NCBI GenBank assembly: GCA_964633225.1
Contig: CAZWFQ010000008.1
Location: 1 to 64,000, forward strand
Length of the DNA: 64,000 bases
Source: JAKQIM01 sp964633225
GTDB taxonomy: Bacteria; Chloroflexota; Anaerolineae; Anaerolineales; UBA4823
Direction: 5' to 3'
Positions within the stretch are counted from its first letter, which is position 1. Every line of letters begins with the position of its first letter. Below the pieces are notes generated by a model. The model was not told where the DNA came from and made no database searches. It saw only the letters and a program-made list of their open reading frames with translations. This document shows positions 52,859 through 61,084 of this stretch, piece after piece. A program made the position numbers and the translations under genes.

Positions 52859-53725
52859 TCAGATTGACGATAAAGCCCTGGAACGCACCAAAACCTGTGT
52901 TCCTACAGGTTGCATAACGTGCCTGGAAACCATAGGGCATTTGACCTTAAACAAGAAGAAGATGTTGCCAGGCTGGTGGCTGAGTGACTCGAAATTGCCC
53001 TGTCCCTTGGCAATGATCAGGTCGGCATTGGTAAAGCGATGGCGAAATTCTGGATTGCAATCCTCCAGCAGCGTGCCGGGAGCATCAGAACCGTTATCAA
53101 GGACTGCAACGATTTTGTCCAGCCCGACAGCATGCGCGTCGACTCGCGTCGCATCGTTGATCACCGGGGCACCGCGTACAACCAACGTGACGCGCTCGGG
53201 CGATATTTGCTCGATCAGAAGCCGGTCAAAGGCTATTTCGCCCGCGTTATCGGCCAGGTATAGGATGGAGCGTGCTTTGTCAATCGCCCGCGAAAACAAA
53301 TCCATCTCTCCGTAGAATGGGGCCGATGCGGCTTGCTGTAGGGCTTGGTATATGTCTGCTTCGCTTGTTTTGCCATGAGCGCCCATATCAATCATATTGC
53401 CTGCTATGGCAATGTGTGCCGCGGTCTCTAGCGGGGTGGCAGAAGATTGAATTTCAGCCCTGAGAGTGGGCAGTAGTTCAAGCGCCATTTGGTTTTGTCG
53501 GGCCTTTGCGGCGCGATAAGGATCTTCTACGCCGGTTATTTGGCGTAAGCGCCGTTGGATGTGCTGTGCTACAGCTGGCGGTGAGATGCGCAAATCCATC
53601 TCGCTTGCCCAACGCAAAATTTCGCGTATCATCTGCTCGTGCACAGCAGTGTCTTTGGATACCATCCTGGATGCTTCAAGTGTCTGCCTTAAAAGACAGG
53701 GGATACAATCTAACGCTGTGTTCAT
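52859..53725 (-). CDS. DUF89/ARMT1-like protein
   Basis: A 288-residue protein. CIPCLLRQTLEA at the N-terminus (Cys7, Cys10), ILYLADNAGEIAFDRLLIE in the middle and DLIIAKGQGNFESL near the C-terminus are the signature of the DUF89 family, metal-dependent phosphatases that clear damaged sugar phosphates. The archaeal/anaerobe-type N-terminal cysteines are present. It lies 6 bp after the peptide deformylase stop. Confidence 0.9.
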   Translation of the reverse strand: MNTALDCIPCLLRQTLEASRMVSKDTAVHEQMIREILRWASEMDLRISPPAVAQHIQRRLRQITGVEDPYRAAKARQNQMALELLPTLRAEIQSSATPLETAAHIAIAGNMIDMGAHGKTSEADIYQALQQAASAPFYGEMDLFSRAIDKARSILYLADNAGEIAFDRLLIEQISPERVTLVVRGAPVINDATRVDAHAVGLDKIVAVLDNGSDAPGTLLEDCNPEFRHRFTNADLIIAKGQGNFESLSHQPGNIFFLFKVKCPMVSRHVMQPVGTQVLVRSRALSSI

Positions 53726-53731
53726 AGCATA

Positions 53732-54274
53732 CTAAGCGGTTACCGGCACGCGTACGATTTCACCATTTTTGTCTTTGCGGAGCGTGTACAAATCCTGTAG
53801 CTTTTCAACCCGGTCAATGAACAGCACACCATCCAGGTGATCTATCTCATGATGAATGACCACGGCATTGAAACCATCGTAGACCCGATCGAAGGGGGTT
53901 CCGTCTTCGTCCAGCCCAGTCGCGCGTAGATGGTGCGGGCGTATTGTTTCGCCGTACAAGCCGGGAAAACTCAGGCAGCCATCGAAATCGCGGCGCTCAT
54001 CACTAGCCTCGACGATCTGGGGGTTGATCAGGGCAATTGGCGGTCCGGCCTGCCACTCGCCATCTGTCTCGCTTCCCGGACAGGCAACCACGACTCGCTT
54101 GTGGATATTAATCTGCGGCGCAGCCAGCCCGATCCCGTCAGAACTGGCTGCCAGGGTGTCTTTGAGGTCCTTGATTAACTGGTGCACTGTTTGACTGACA
54201 TTTAGAACTGCCTTGCTCTTTTTTCGCAAATCTTCTTTGTGCTCGGTATATAGGATGATTTCACGAACTGCCAT
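53732..54274 (-). CDS. def: peptide deformylase
   Basis: A 180-residue metalloenzyme that removes the N-formyl group from new proteins. The three motifs are present: GIGLAAPQ (47-54), DGCLSFPG with metal Cys100 (Asp replaces the usual Glu) and HEIDHLDG with His142, Glu143 and His146. It is usually near fmt, which is absent here. It is in tandem with threonine synthase upstream (22 bp) and DUF89 downstream. Confidence 0.95.
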   Translation of the reverse strand: MAVREIILYTEHKEDLRKKSKAVLNVSQTVHQLIKDLKDTLAASSDGIGLAAPQINIHKRVVVACPGSETDGEWQAGPPIALINPQIVEASDERRDFDGCLSFPGLYGETIRPHHLRATGLDEDGTPFDRVYDGFNAVVIHHEIDHLDGVLFIDRVEKLQDLYTLRKDKNGEIVRVPVTA

Positions 54275-54296
54275 CTTTGCTTCCTTATTGGTTTAA

Positions 54297-55964
54297 TTAT
54301 TTTAAGAGCGCCTTGACTTCTTCCAGCAGTTCGTCGCTCATAAAACCGCCTTTTTGCATCAGGGCCTGGATTTGATCCTGCAGGCAATTTTTCTCGTCTG
54401 GCGTCAGCTCTTTTGCGGTGGAGACGATCACAGGAATCTCAGCAGTCTCGGGATTGCTTCTCAGGTTATCTAACACTGCAAAGCCATCCATTTCCGGCAT
54501 CATCAGATCTAAAATGAGCAAATCTGGGTGCTCCTGGTTGGCAATCTGCAGGGTTTCGCGGCCATTGGCGGCCTCGAAGAAGGTGTATTCGCCTTGGGAT
54601 TGTAAGATGCGACGTACAAGACGGCGGGCGTCGGGAGCGTCATCAGCAATGAGGATGCGCGGGAAGCGCTCGGGCGCCACCCGGCTGAGAGCAGCCAACA
54701 AGCCTTCTTCCTGGGGCTTATTTTCCTCCGTTTGGGGGATTTCGATGTTGCGTGCCCATCCGGAGCCGAGCACAAGCGGTTCTGCAGGCATGGTATGCCC
54801 GGTGCAATTAATGACTACTACATCGTCGGGCTTGATGACCCCGGCATGGATTAGCTTGAATGTGCCGGCAAAAGCAACAGCCGCAGCTGGCTCAGCCGAA
54901 ATCCCTTCCATTTTCGCCAGCATATGCATGGCGCGGTAAGATTCTTCATCGGTGACACTCTCAAACACACCGCCGTCTTCTTTGAAAATCTTCCTGAAAA
55001 GGGAGTATGTGCGTCCTGGTGTACCGGTGGCCAATGTTTCAATATGGGTCTTGGGATTGGTTACCGGGGCGGCCTCGTCCAGGTTTTGCTTCCAAGCGTT
55101 TACCATTGGGGCACAGCCTGCTGCCTGGATGGCGGCAATGGCTGGAACCCGTTGTCGAGCGAGTCCCATGAGTGCCAACTCTTTAAAGCCCTTGCTGACC
55201 CCAATTGGCCCCATTCCGCCGCTAATCGATTGCACATACCAGGTGGGTGTGCGCCAGAGTACGCCTGGCTCATCAGGCGGGCCAAGCTCTTCGGTGAGCT
55301 GTTCGGCAATTTCATAGGCGATTGTTTTCATTGCCTCGATCGCTGTGACCGTGCGCGCTCCGCGATCCAGGTACAGGCCGCGCTGTTCAGCAAACTCGGC
55401 TGCCATGCGCTTGACCTCGTCGTAAGTGCCGGTCACTTTCAGAACTTGGCTTCCATAGAGTGCGATCTCGCGCATTTTGACCGCCGGCACCAGACTGGTG
55501 ACAAAGGCCCACAGCTTGATCCCGGCGCGCGCCGTATAAGCTGAGTAGGAGATGGCAACATTGCCTGTGGAGGCAGCCACCATCTCGGTAATCCCGGCTT
55601 CCTTGAGTGCGGCAACCGTCACGGCTGCCTGGCGGTCCTTAAAGGATGCCGTGGGACCCTGTCGTTCGTCCTTAATAAAGATATTGGGACAGCCTAACAT
55701 TTCACCCAGGTTGCAAGCTTGAATAAGCGGCGTTCCGCCTTCTCCCAGCCTGAGCATCTTGTTGTTTTTGCGCAGGGGCAGAAGTTCACTGTATCGCCAT
55801 AGATCGAACCTGCGGTTGGCGATATTTTTATAAAAGGTGGGCGCAATATCTTGATACGGATAGATGACTTCGTGCCACTGGCTTTTGCACTTTGGACAAC
55901 TGATATCGTTGGGATGGTAGGCCATCGTGTGGCCACAATCAATACAGCGAATGGAAAATGACAT
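54297..55964 (-). CDS. threonine synthase fused to a response-regulator receiver domain
   Basis: A 555-residue fusion. Residues 1-30 are a zinc-ribbon (Cys7, Cys10, Cys23, Cys26). Residues 70-410 are a PLP fold type II enzyme: LGEGGTPLI, SFKDRQA with PLP Lys109, STGNVAISYSAY and GGMGPIG, as in threonine synthase, which converts O-phosphohomoserine to threonine. Residues 436-555 are a CheY-like receiver with ILIADDAPDARR (acidic pair), LLILDLMMPEMDG (phosphoacceptor Asp486) and Lys538. The frame is continuous. ATG 55964 has GAGG upstream; the longer ORF lacks family sequence. The receiver may place threonine synthesis under signal control. Confidence 0.9.
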   Translation of the reverse strand: MSFSIRCIDCGHTMAYHPNDISCPKCKSQWHEVIYPYQDIAPTFYKNIANRRFDLWRYSELLPLRKNNKMLRLGEGGTPLIQACNLGEMLGCPNIFIKDERQGPTASFKDRQAAVTVAALKEAGITEMVAASTGNVAISYSAYTARAGIKLWAFVTSLVPAVKMREIALYGSQVLKVTGTYDEVKRMAAEFAEQRGLYLDRGARTVTAIEAMKTIAYEIAEQLTEELGPPDEPGVLWRTPTWYVQSISGGMGPIGVSKGFKELALMGLARQRVPAIAAIQAAGCAPMVNAWKQNLDEAAPVTNPKTHIETLATGTPGRTYSLFRKIFKEDGGVFESVTDEESYRAMHMLAKMEGISAEPAAAVAFAGTFKLIHAGVIKPDDVVVINCTGHTMPAEPLVLGSGWARNIEIPQTEENKPQEEGLLAALSRVAPERFPRILIADDAPDARRLVRRILQSQGEYTFFEAANGRETLQIANQEHPDLLILDLMMPEMDGFAVLDNLRSNPETAEIPVIVSTAKELTPDEKNCLQDQIQALMQKGGFMSDELLEEVKALLK

Positions 55965-55980
55965 GGGACACCTCGTTGGC

Positions 55981-56427
55981 TTAATTATAAGCGTCTCGAG
56001 TATTTTTGTCTGCCATAGTCGGCTCGAGCATGGACTGCCAGGCAGGGCCAGCCCAGGTGCCCAACCTGGTGTGCAGATCAAGATACTTTGTAGGGATTGG
56101 GTGCGTACCCAGAACAACCTTTACGCCATAGCGCTCTTCCAGGAAGGTTTTGAAGGTGTGGATGCGCGGGCAGGGTGGGTAGCCAACTAGCAAGCCGGTT
56201 GCCAGATGGATCACTTGGGCTCCATTTTTGACCATTTCTTCGCCAGTGTATTCCACGTTGCCGCCCGGGCAGCCACCACAGGTGGTGTAGCCCACCAGTT
56301 CAATTTCGGCGTCAGCATATTGAGCAAATGCGCCTTCTTTGTTTCTTATCGCTCGCAAGCACTTCCCGCCGGCGCAGGTGTGATAACGATCACAGATGAT
56401 AATCCCAATTTTTACTTTTTTGCTCAT
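55981..56427 (-). CDS. CGGC-domain protein
   Basis: A 148-residue protein with CDRYHTCAGGKCLRAI near the N-terminus and the family motif YTTCGGCPGGNVEY. CGGC-domain proteins are small, cysteine-rich and of unknown function, frequent in anaerobes and thought to bind metal. A later PPCPRIHTF motif adds another cysteine. AGGAGAG upstream sets ATG 56427. It lies between threonine synthase and the Mrp fusion, 16 and 20 bp away. Confidence 0.88.
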   Translation of the reverse strand: MSKKVKIGIIICDRYHTCAGGKCLRAIRNKEGAFAQYADAEIELVGYTTCGGCPGGNVEYTGEEMVKNGAQVIHLATGLLVGYPPCPRIHTFKTFLEERYGVKVVLGTHPIPTKYLDLHTRLGTWAGPAWQSMLEPTMADKNTRDAYN

Positions 56428-56447
56428 TTTCTCTCCTGTTAGAGACG

Positions 56448-57878
56448 CTAATTGTTGGTGGACGCGTTTTGTATAGCCTGGCGGAGCGTAGTTACCGCTA
56501 ATTTGGCGCAATGTTCGTGACCTTGAGGCAGACCGCCCAACTCAGAAATTATATCTTCGGGTATGATTTGTTGCGCTTCAGTCAACGTTTTGCCCTGCGC
56601 TAATCGGGCAAGCATACTGCCGCAGGCCATCGTTGCCCCACAGCCATCTGTGGTGTAGCGGATCTCTTGAATAACATCTCCTGCCAATCTTAAATCAATT
56701 TGCATGCTGTCGCCGCACTTGCCGCGCACAAATCCACGGGCATTGGGAGTTTCCATGTTGCCCATATTTTCTCGACTCTCGATTAATTGGCGAGCTTTTT
56801 CAGAGTAAGCTCGGTGTTCCAGCGTGGGGTTGTCGACATAGATGGCAGGAATGTTAACGAATATCCCTAGTAAGCCATGAAGTTCCTCCAGGCAAACGGT
56901 TTCTATTTCTCCTGAATCGCATAACGCCGCCACCTGGGGATCAATCGGCAATTGGGCTAACATCGGTGCGCCAGCGGTTTTGGCGACCTCAACCGCATGG
57001 CTGGGGCCGAAGATGAAATGCTGCTTGCCGGTGTCTGGACAAGTAAAGTAAGCCATGTTCTCTACAATGCCAACGATGGGCGTATTGAGTGCTTGTGCCA
57101 TATGCACAGCTTTGCGTACGATCATGGATGCCAGGCTTTGTGGGGTGGTGACCATCACAATGCCGTTGACTGGCAGCGACTGCATGGTGGTTAGCGCTGC
57201 ATCAGAAGTGCCTGGCGGCAGATCCACCAACAGGTAATCCAGGTCTCCCCACATCACATCTCCCCAGAGCTGGGTGATGGCTCGACCGATGAGCGGACCG
57301 CGCCAGATAACCGGCCGGTCTTCGTCTTCAAGCAAAAAATTCATTGACATGACCTTGACCCCACAGTTGCTCTGCATAGGCCTGAGCCCAACCGGTCCGG
57401 ACTCGACCGGCCCGTGCAGTCCAAATAACATGGGAATGCTGGGCCCGGTGATGTCTGCATCTAGGACGCCAACTTGGTAACCTGCTCGCGCGAGTCCAGC
57501 TGCCAGCAGGCCGGTGACCAGGGATTTTCCAACACCACCTTTGCCGCTCATCACTGCTACCACGCGTTTGATGTGGTTGTATTGGGCGGCGGCGCCTTCT
57601 TTGGGCTCTCCAAAGATTGCTTTGCGTTCATTGTCAGTCATGGCAGTCAACTTGACTGATACCTGTTTGACGTCTGGCAAAGCGCTGACGGCAGCGCGCA
57701 CATCGGCCTCGATCTGGCTCTTGAGCGGGCAGTTGGGCACCGTCAGGGCAATGGTGATCTCCACCTTGCTGCCGCGCACCTGCACCTCACGCACCATCTT
57801 TAAATCAGTAAGGCTGCGGTGCAGCTCGGGGTCGTTGACATGGGATAATGCTTCAAGTACTTGATCTTGACTTGGCAT
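56448..57878 (-). CDS. Mrp/NBP35 Fe-S carrier fused to MIP18 and IscU-like domains
   Basis: A 476-residue three-domain protein. Residues 1-80 are a MIP18/DUF59 domain (NDPELHRSLTDLKMV). Residues 104-370 are an Mrp-type P-loop ATPase with SGKGGVGKS (111-119), GVLDADITGPSIP and DLPPGTSDAAL. The C-terminal 91 residues resemble an IscU/NifU scaffold: GKCGDSMQ, TDGCGATMACG and EHCAKLA, keeping the three scaffold cysteines Cys388, Cys413 and Cys457. It would build and deliver Fe-S clusters in one chain. The usual CxxC of Mrp is not obvious in the ATPase domain. GGAG sets ATG 57878. Confidence 0.9.
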   Translation of the reverse strand: MPSQDQVLEALSHVNDPELHRSLTDLKMVREVQVRGSKVEITIALTVPNCPLKSQIEADVRAAVSALPDVKQVSVKLTAMTDNERKAIFGEPKEGAAAQYNHIKRVVAVMSGKGGVGKSLVTGLLAAGLARAGYQVGVLDADITGPSIPMLFGLHGPVESGPVGLRPMQSNCGVKVMSMNFLLEDEDRPVIWRGPLIGRAITQLWGDVMWGDLDYLLVDLPPGTSDAALTTMQSLPVNGIVMVTTPQSLASMIVRKAVHMAQALNTPIVGIVENMAYFTCPDTGKQHFIFGPSHAVEVAKTAGAPMLAQLPIDPQVAALCDSGEIETVCLEELHGLLGIFVNIPAIYVDNPTLEHRAYSEKARQLIESRENMGNMETPNARGFVRGKCGDSMQIDLRLAGDVIQEIRYTTDGCGATMACGSMLARLAQGKTLTEAQQIIPEDIISELGGLPQGHEHCAKLAVTTLRQAIQNASTNN

Positions 57879-57904
57879 AAGAGATACTCCTGAGTATTGG
57901 TTGG

Positions 57905-58249
57905 TTAAGATCCTGGCTGCTTGTGATGATTGTTGGACTGTTCTTGTCCGGTCAGCCATTGCCGGAATAATGCAGTCAATTCTTCGGCCTGAACATGGCC
58001 GACAATTTCCATATCTATGCCAGTCACGCCTTCTACCTCTTCCACGGCATGCTGGATTTCCAGCGAAAGCGGCACGGCAATTGGGCAAAGCGGTGAGGAT
58101 GGGCGGAATTTATAGGTTACATGTCCGTCTGCGGTTACTTCAAGATCTTCGATCAGACGCATGCGCGCGACGTCCACACCGGTTTCGGGGTCAATGACTC
58201 TTGAAAGGCGTTCTAAAATAGCCTGGTGTAAGGTTTGGGGGTTAATCAT
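57905..58249 (-). CDS. MIP18/DUF59-family Fe-S assembly protein
   Basis: A 114-residue protein with RVIDPETGVDVARMRLIEDLEV and SPLCPIAVPLSLEI, the SufT/MIP18 pattern with its conserved cysteine. It is a paralogue of the N-terminal domain of the downstream Mrp fusion, with 26 bp between. GGAGG six bases upstream sets ATG 58249, which overlaps the upstream ATPase gene by 8 bp. Its likely role is delivery of Fe-S clusters to apoproteins. Confidence 0.9.
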   Translation of the reverse strand: MINPQTLHQAILERLSRVIDPETGVDVARMRLIEDLEVTADGHVTYKFRPSSPLCPIAVPLSLEIQHAVEEVEGVTGIDMEIVGHVQAEELTALFRQWLTGQEQSNNHHKQPGS

Positions 58250-59162
58250 GAAGACCTCCAGACGCATCTAGTTGAGCTACAATGTTTTGCCAGATGTTTA
58301 CTAGCGCCTTGCTTGAAGGGGCATCGGGCTGGTAGGCGGTGACCGGCTTGCCGTTCAACATGGCTTCGGTGACGGTCTGGTCAAAGGGAATTGAGCCAAT
58401 CCGTTCGACGCCCAGCTCAGTACAAATTTTATCGATTTCAGACGCTCCTTGCGGGTAAATATCTGCTTTGTTGATTACCACCAACGTTGGAATGCGGAAA
58501 TGAGCGGTGGTTTCTAGGATACGTTTGAGATCGTGAATGCCAGCCATAGTTGGTTCGGTGACAATGACAGCCAGATCGGCACCAGCCGCGGCAGCGATCA
58601 CCGGGCAGCCAATCCCTGGCGGACCATCTACGATTACCAACTGGCTGTTTGTGTCGAGCCCGAGCAAGCGGGCGTTTTGCTTGACCAGGGTCACTAATTT
58701 GCCGGAATTTTCTTGGGCGGGGTAAAGATCGGCGTGGAGGAGCGGCCCATAGCGGCTCTCAGAGCGATACCAGCACCCGGCTATCTGCGGCTGCATGTGA
58801 ATGGCTTCTTCAGGGCATTGGTAAACACAAGCCGCACAGCCATCGCAGGCGATCGGATCCACCACGTACGATGGCTGTGCATTGGTGGGGGGAATGATTG
58901 CGTCGAAGCGACAGACCTGCTCGCAGATTCCGCAACCCTGGCAGCGCATTGGATCAATTACTGCTACCGAGCCGCCGGTGAAATCGTGCGTTTCTATACG
59001 CTGTGGACGCAGCACCAGCGCCAGGTTGGCTGCATCTACGTCCGCATCGGCCAGTACAGCCTTGAGTGCATGTGGGCCGGTATATGCCAGGTGAGCAAAT
59101 GCTGCGACAAGACTGGTTTTGCCAGTGCCGCCTTTACCGCTGAGGATGACCAATTGTTTCAT
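58242..59162 (-). CDS. MinD-superfamily P-loop ATPase with inserted ferredoxin domain (first copy)
   Basis: A 306-residue protein. The deviant Walker A is LSGKGGTGKTS (7-17). An insertion at about 60-110 holds two [4Fe-4S] motifs: CQGCGICEQVC and CDGCAACVYQC, followed by P. DGPPGIGCPVIAAAAG is the switch/Walker B segment, with a Cys that may ligate metal. Such ATPases occur with Mrp and NifX-like genes in anaerobes and are thought to serve Fe-S or metal cofactor assembly. The start may be ATG 59162 or 59171. Confidence 0.92.
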   Translation of the reverse strand: MKQLVILSGKGGTGKTSLVAAFAHLAYTGPHALKAVLADADVDAANLALVLRPQRIETHDFTGGSVAVIDPMRCQGCGICEQVCRFDAIIPPTNAQPSYVVDPIACDGCAACVYQCPEEAIHMQPQIAGCWYRSESRYGPLLHADLYPAQENSGKLVTLVKQNARLLGLDTNSQLVIVDGPPGIGCPVIAAAAGADLAVIVTEPTMAGIHDLKRILETTAHFRIPTLVVINKADIYPQGASEIDKICTELGVERIGSIPFDQTVTEAMLNGKPVTAYQPDAPSSKALVNIWQNIVAQLDASGGLHD

Positions 59163-59189
59163 GTAATACATATCTCCAAAGGTTTATGC

Positions 59190-59750
59190 TTAAAATACCC
59201 AAAAATACCGCGGCGCCCGCTTTAAATAAGCCCGGTAAGGTTCTCCATATTGTTTCAGGCACACATCTTCTTCGGCCAGGATGCTAAAATGCTCCAACAG
59301 CCTGGCGGCAGCCCAAAAGGCTACGGCTATCCACGAGCCGACAGCAATGCAGGCGCCCAGCAATACCACTGATGAAGTAACGACTTGTGGATGGCGTGAG
59401 ACGCAATAAATACCACGCGTAATCGGCTCATCCAATGGGGTGTTTCGGAAATCAAACAGCGCTTTGATCAGGCCAAGCAACCCAAGCGCAATCAAGATCG
59501 CTCCCACTACGAAGACCGGACTACCGATTTTGAGCGGTGTGAGGGCAAGTAAGGCCAGGCAGATGAGCGCGCACAATTTTCCGGCAATTGTGAGAGCCTG
59601 CTGCTTGGGGTTCCAGCCTGAGCGATCCCAAAGTCGTTTTACCACTTCTTTAGGAAATAACACGAAGAGAATGCTATCTGTCAATCCTAACAGCAAGATT
59701 GCCAACCAGCCATTCAGCCAGCCAAGTTGTAAAATGGGGAAAAATTCCAT
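59190..59750 (-). CDS. isoprenylcysteine carboxyl methyltransferase-like membrane protein (copy 1)
   Basis: A 186-residue protein with four to five membrane segments and a C-terminal ICMT/PEMT-like region: GIYCVSRHPQVVTS, then EEDVCLKQYGEPYRAYLKRAPRYF. The RHP and E-x-x-x-x-x-Y-G-x-x-Y motifs form the SAM-binding site in this family. The substrate is unknown in bacteria, where prenylated proteins are absent. It is 27 bp upstream of the ferredoxin ATPase. The 101 bp between it and copy 2 contain no gene. Confidence 0.82.
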   Translation of the reverse strand: MEFFPILQLGWLNGWLAILLLGLTDSILFVLFPKEVVKRLWDRSGWNPKQQALTIAGKLCALICLALLALTPLKIGSPVFVVGAILIALGLLGLIKALFDFRNTPLDEPITRGIYCVSRHPQVVTSSVVLLGACIAVGSWIAVAFWAAARLLEHFSILAEEDVCLKQYGEPYRAYLKRAPRYFWVF

Positions 59751-59851
59751 AATGCATCCAGGTCAGAAACACAGATCAGACAAGATAAGTCTTGATGGTA
59801 AACAGGATGGTTGCAAATAGAGGCATAGGTAGAACTCCAGGTTGCTTGGCG

Positions 59852-60544
59852 TCAGAATATAAACGGGATCATCCGCCATGATTTCTCGCAGTAAGTTGTC
59901 CATTCTGGGCCAAATGCATGGCGCATCATGGTTTCCTCGTCTCGGATGCGGAATAGAATAGTGATCAGGAATACCAAAGTCAAGATCAGCCCGATCCACG
60001 AACGGAATAACATAGATAGCCCAATCCCCTGTAGCAGGCCGCCCAGGTAACGTGGGTGGCGGATGCAACGATACAGCCCGTTGGTGATCAGGCGGTGTTC
60101 CTTCTGTAGGGTTACTTCAGGGCTGTACAGCCGGCCCAGCACCCAGCTTGACCAAAAGATTAGGCCCACTCCCAGGGAAGCGATGATCAGGCCGGCCCAG
60201 CGTATCGGTGGGCCGGCATCCATCACGCCAATGCTGCGGCGGTCTGCAAAGGGCACAAAGACGAGCGCACCAAACAATATAGTCGTAATAAAAATGCGTA
60301 CAATGCGCTGGCGCGGAACAAACCTATTGTCTTGTCCCTTGCCCAGTGTATTGCCCATGCCGCCGAGGCGCTGGATCATGTAGGCGGCCAGCAATCCGAA
60401 GGCGGCAATGCTGATGGCGTAACCAACCAACTGCGGAAAAGCGAAAAAGCCAGGCAGGTCATCGAATCCCCAGCCGAGCAGCGGCAGGCCAAGGTATATG
60501 GCTAGGGTGTAGAAGAAAGTTATGGCGCAGCGAAAGATTTTCAA
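59852..60544 (-). CDS. isoprenylcysteine carboxyl methyltransferase-like membrane protein (copy 2)
   Basis: A 230-residue protein with about six hydrophobic segments; the methyltransferase signature is GLYRCIRHPRYLGGLL and EETMMRHAFGPEWTTYCEKSWRMIPF. It probably starts at TTG 60544 (AAGGG upstream). Its function is as open as that of its neighbours. It is 20 bp downstream of copy 3. Confidence 0.82.
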   Translation of the reverse strand: MKIFRCAITFFYTLAIYLGLPLLGWGFDDLPGFFAFPQLVGYAISIAAFGLLAAYMIQRLGGMGNTLGKGQDNRFVPRQRIVRIFITTILFGALVFVPFADRRSIGVMDAGPPIRWAGLIIASLGVGLIFWSSWVLGRLYSPEVTLQKEHRLITNGLYRCIRHPRYLGGLLQGIGLSMLFRSWIGLILTLVFLITILFRIRDEETMMRHAFGPEWTTYCEKSWRMIPFIF

Positions 60545-60564
60545 GACAGGCCCTTTTCAAATAT

Positions 60565-61071
60565 CTATGGTTCTCTGCTGGAACGTTTGGTTTGAATGTG
60601 GCGAAAAATACCAAGCAGCAGGTTTGTCTGAGGCACGCGCTGCATATACTGCCGGTACTCATCGCCAAATTTTTCAACACCATCTTGGTCGGCCGCTTGA
60701 ATATCTAGCCAAATCAACACAGCAGAAATGACGCCTAGCAAAATCACCAACCAATGTTGAGCAAGCAACATCAGTGCCAGGTTAAACAAGATGCCGCTTA
60801 GGTATTGTGGGTGGCGGACAATGGCGTACAGGCTGGTGTCTACCAGGTTTGTTGTTTCAACATAACTTTTTCCCTTTGCTACACCACCTTTCTGGCGCAA
60901 GATGAAAATAGGGCCAAATCCAAAAACTAACGAGACTGCCCAGATTCCCCAACCTGCCCATTGAAGCGGGGGCCATCCGGGCAGCTTGAACACAAAGAAA
61001 GCAAGGATATATTGTGCAACAAGGATGATGCTGATAATGATGATGCCTACAGGTGGCTTCCATGGTTTCAT
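60565..61071 (-). CDS. isoprenylcysteine carboxyl methyltransferase-like membrane protein (copy 3)
   Basis: A 168-residue protein with four hydrophobic segments and the signature SLYAIVRHPQYLSGIL and EKFGDEYRQYMQRVPQTN. ATG 61071 is chosen; a TTG at 61092 inside the preceding gene is possible. The three copies differ in length and in their N-termini, so they are diverged paralogues rather than a recent duplication. Confidence 0.82.
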   Translation of the reverse strand: MKPWKPPVGIIIISIILVAQYILAFFVFKLPGWPPLQWAGWGIWAVSLVFGFGPIFILRQKGGVAKGKSYVETTNLVDTSLYAIVRHPQYLSGILFNLALMLLAQHWLVILLGVISAVLIWLDIQAADQDGVEKFGDEYRQYMQRVPQTNLLLGIFRHIQTKRSSREP

Positions 61072-61084
61072 AGTTGTTTTGTTC

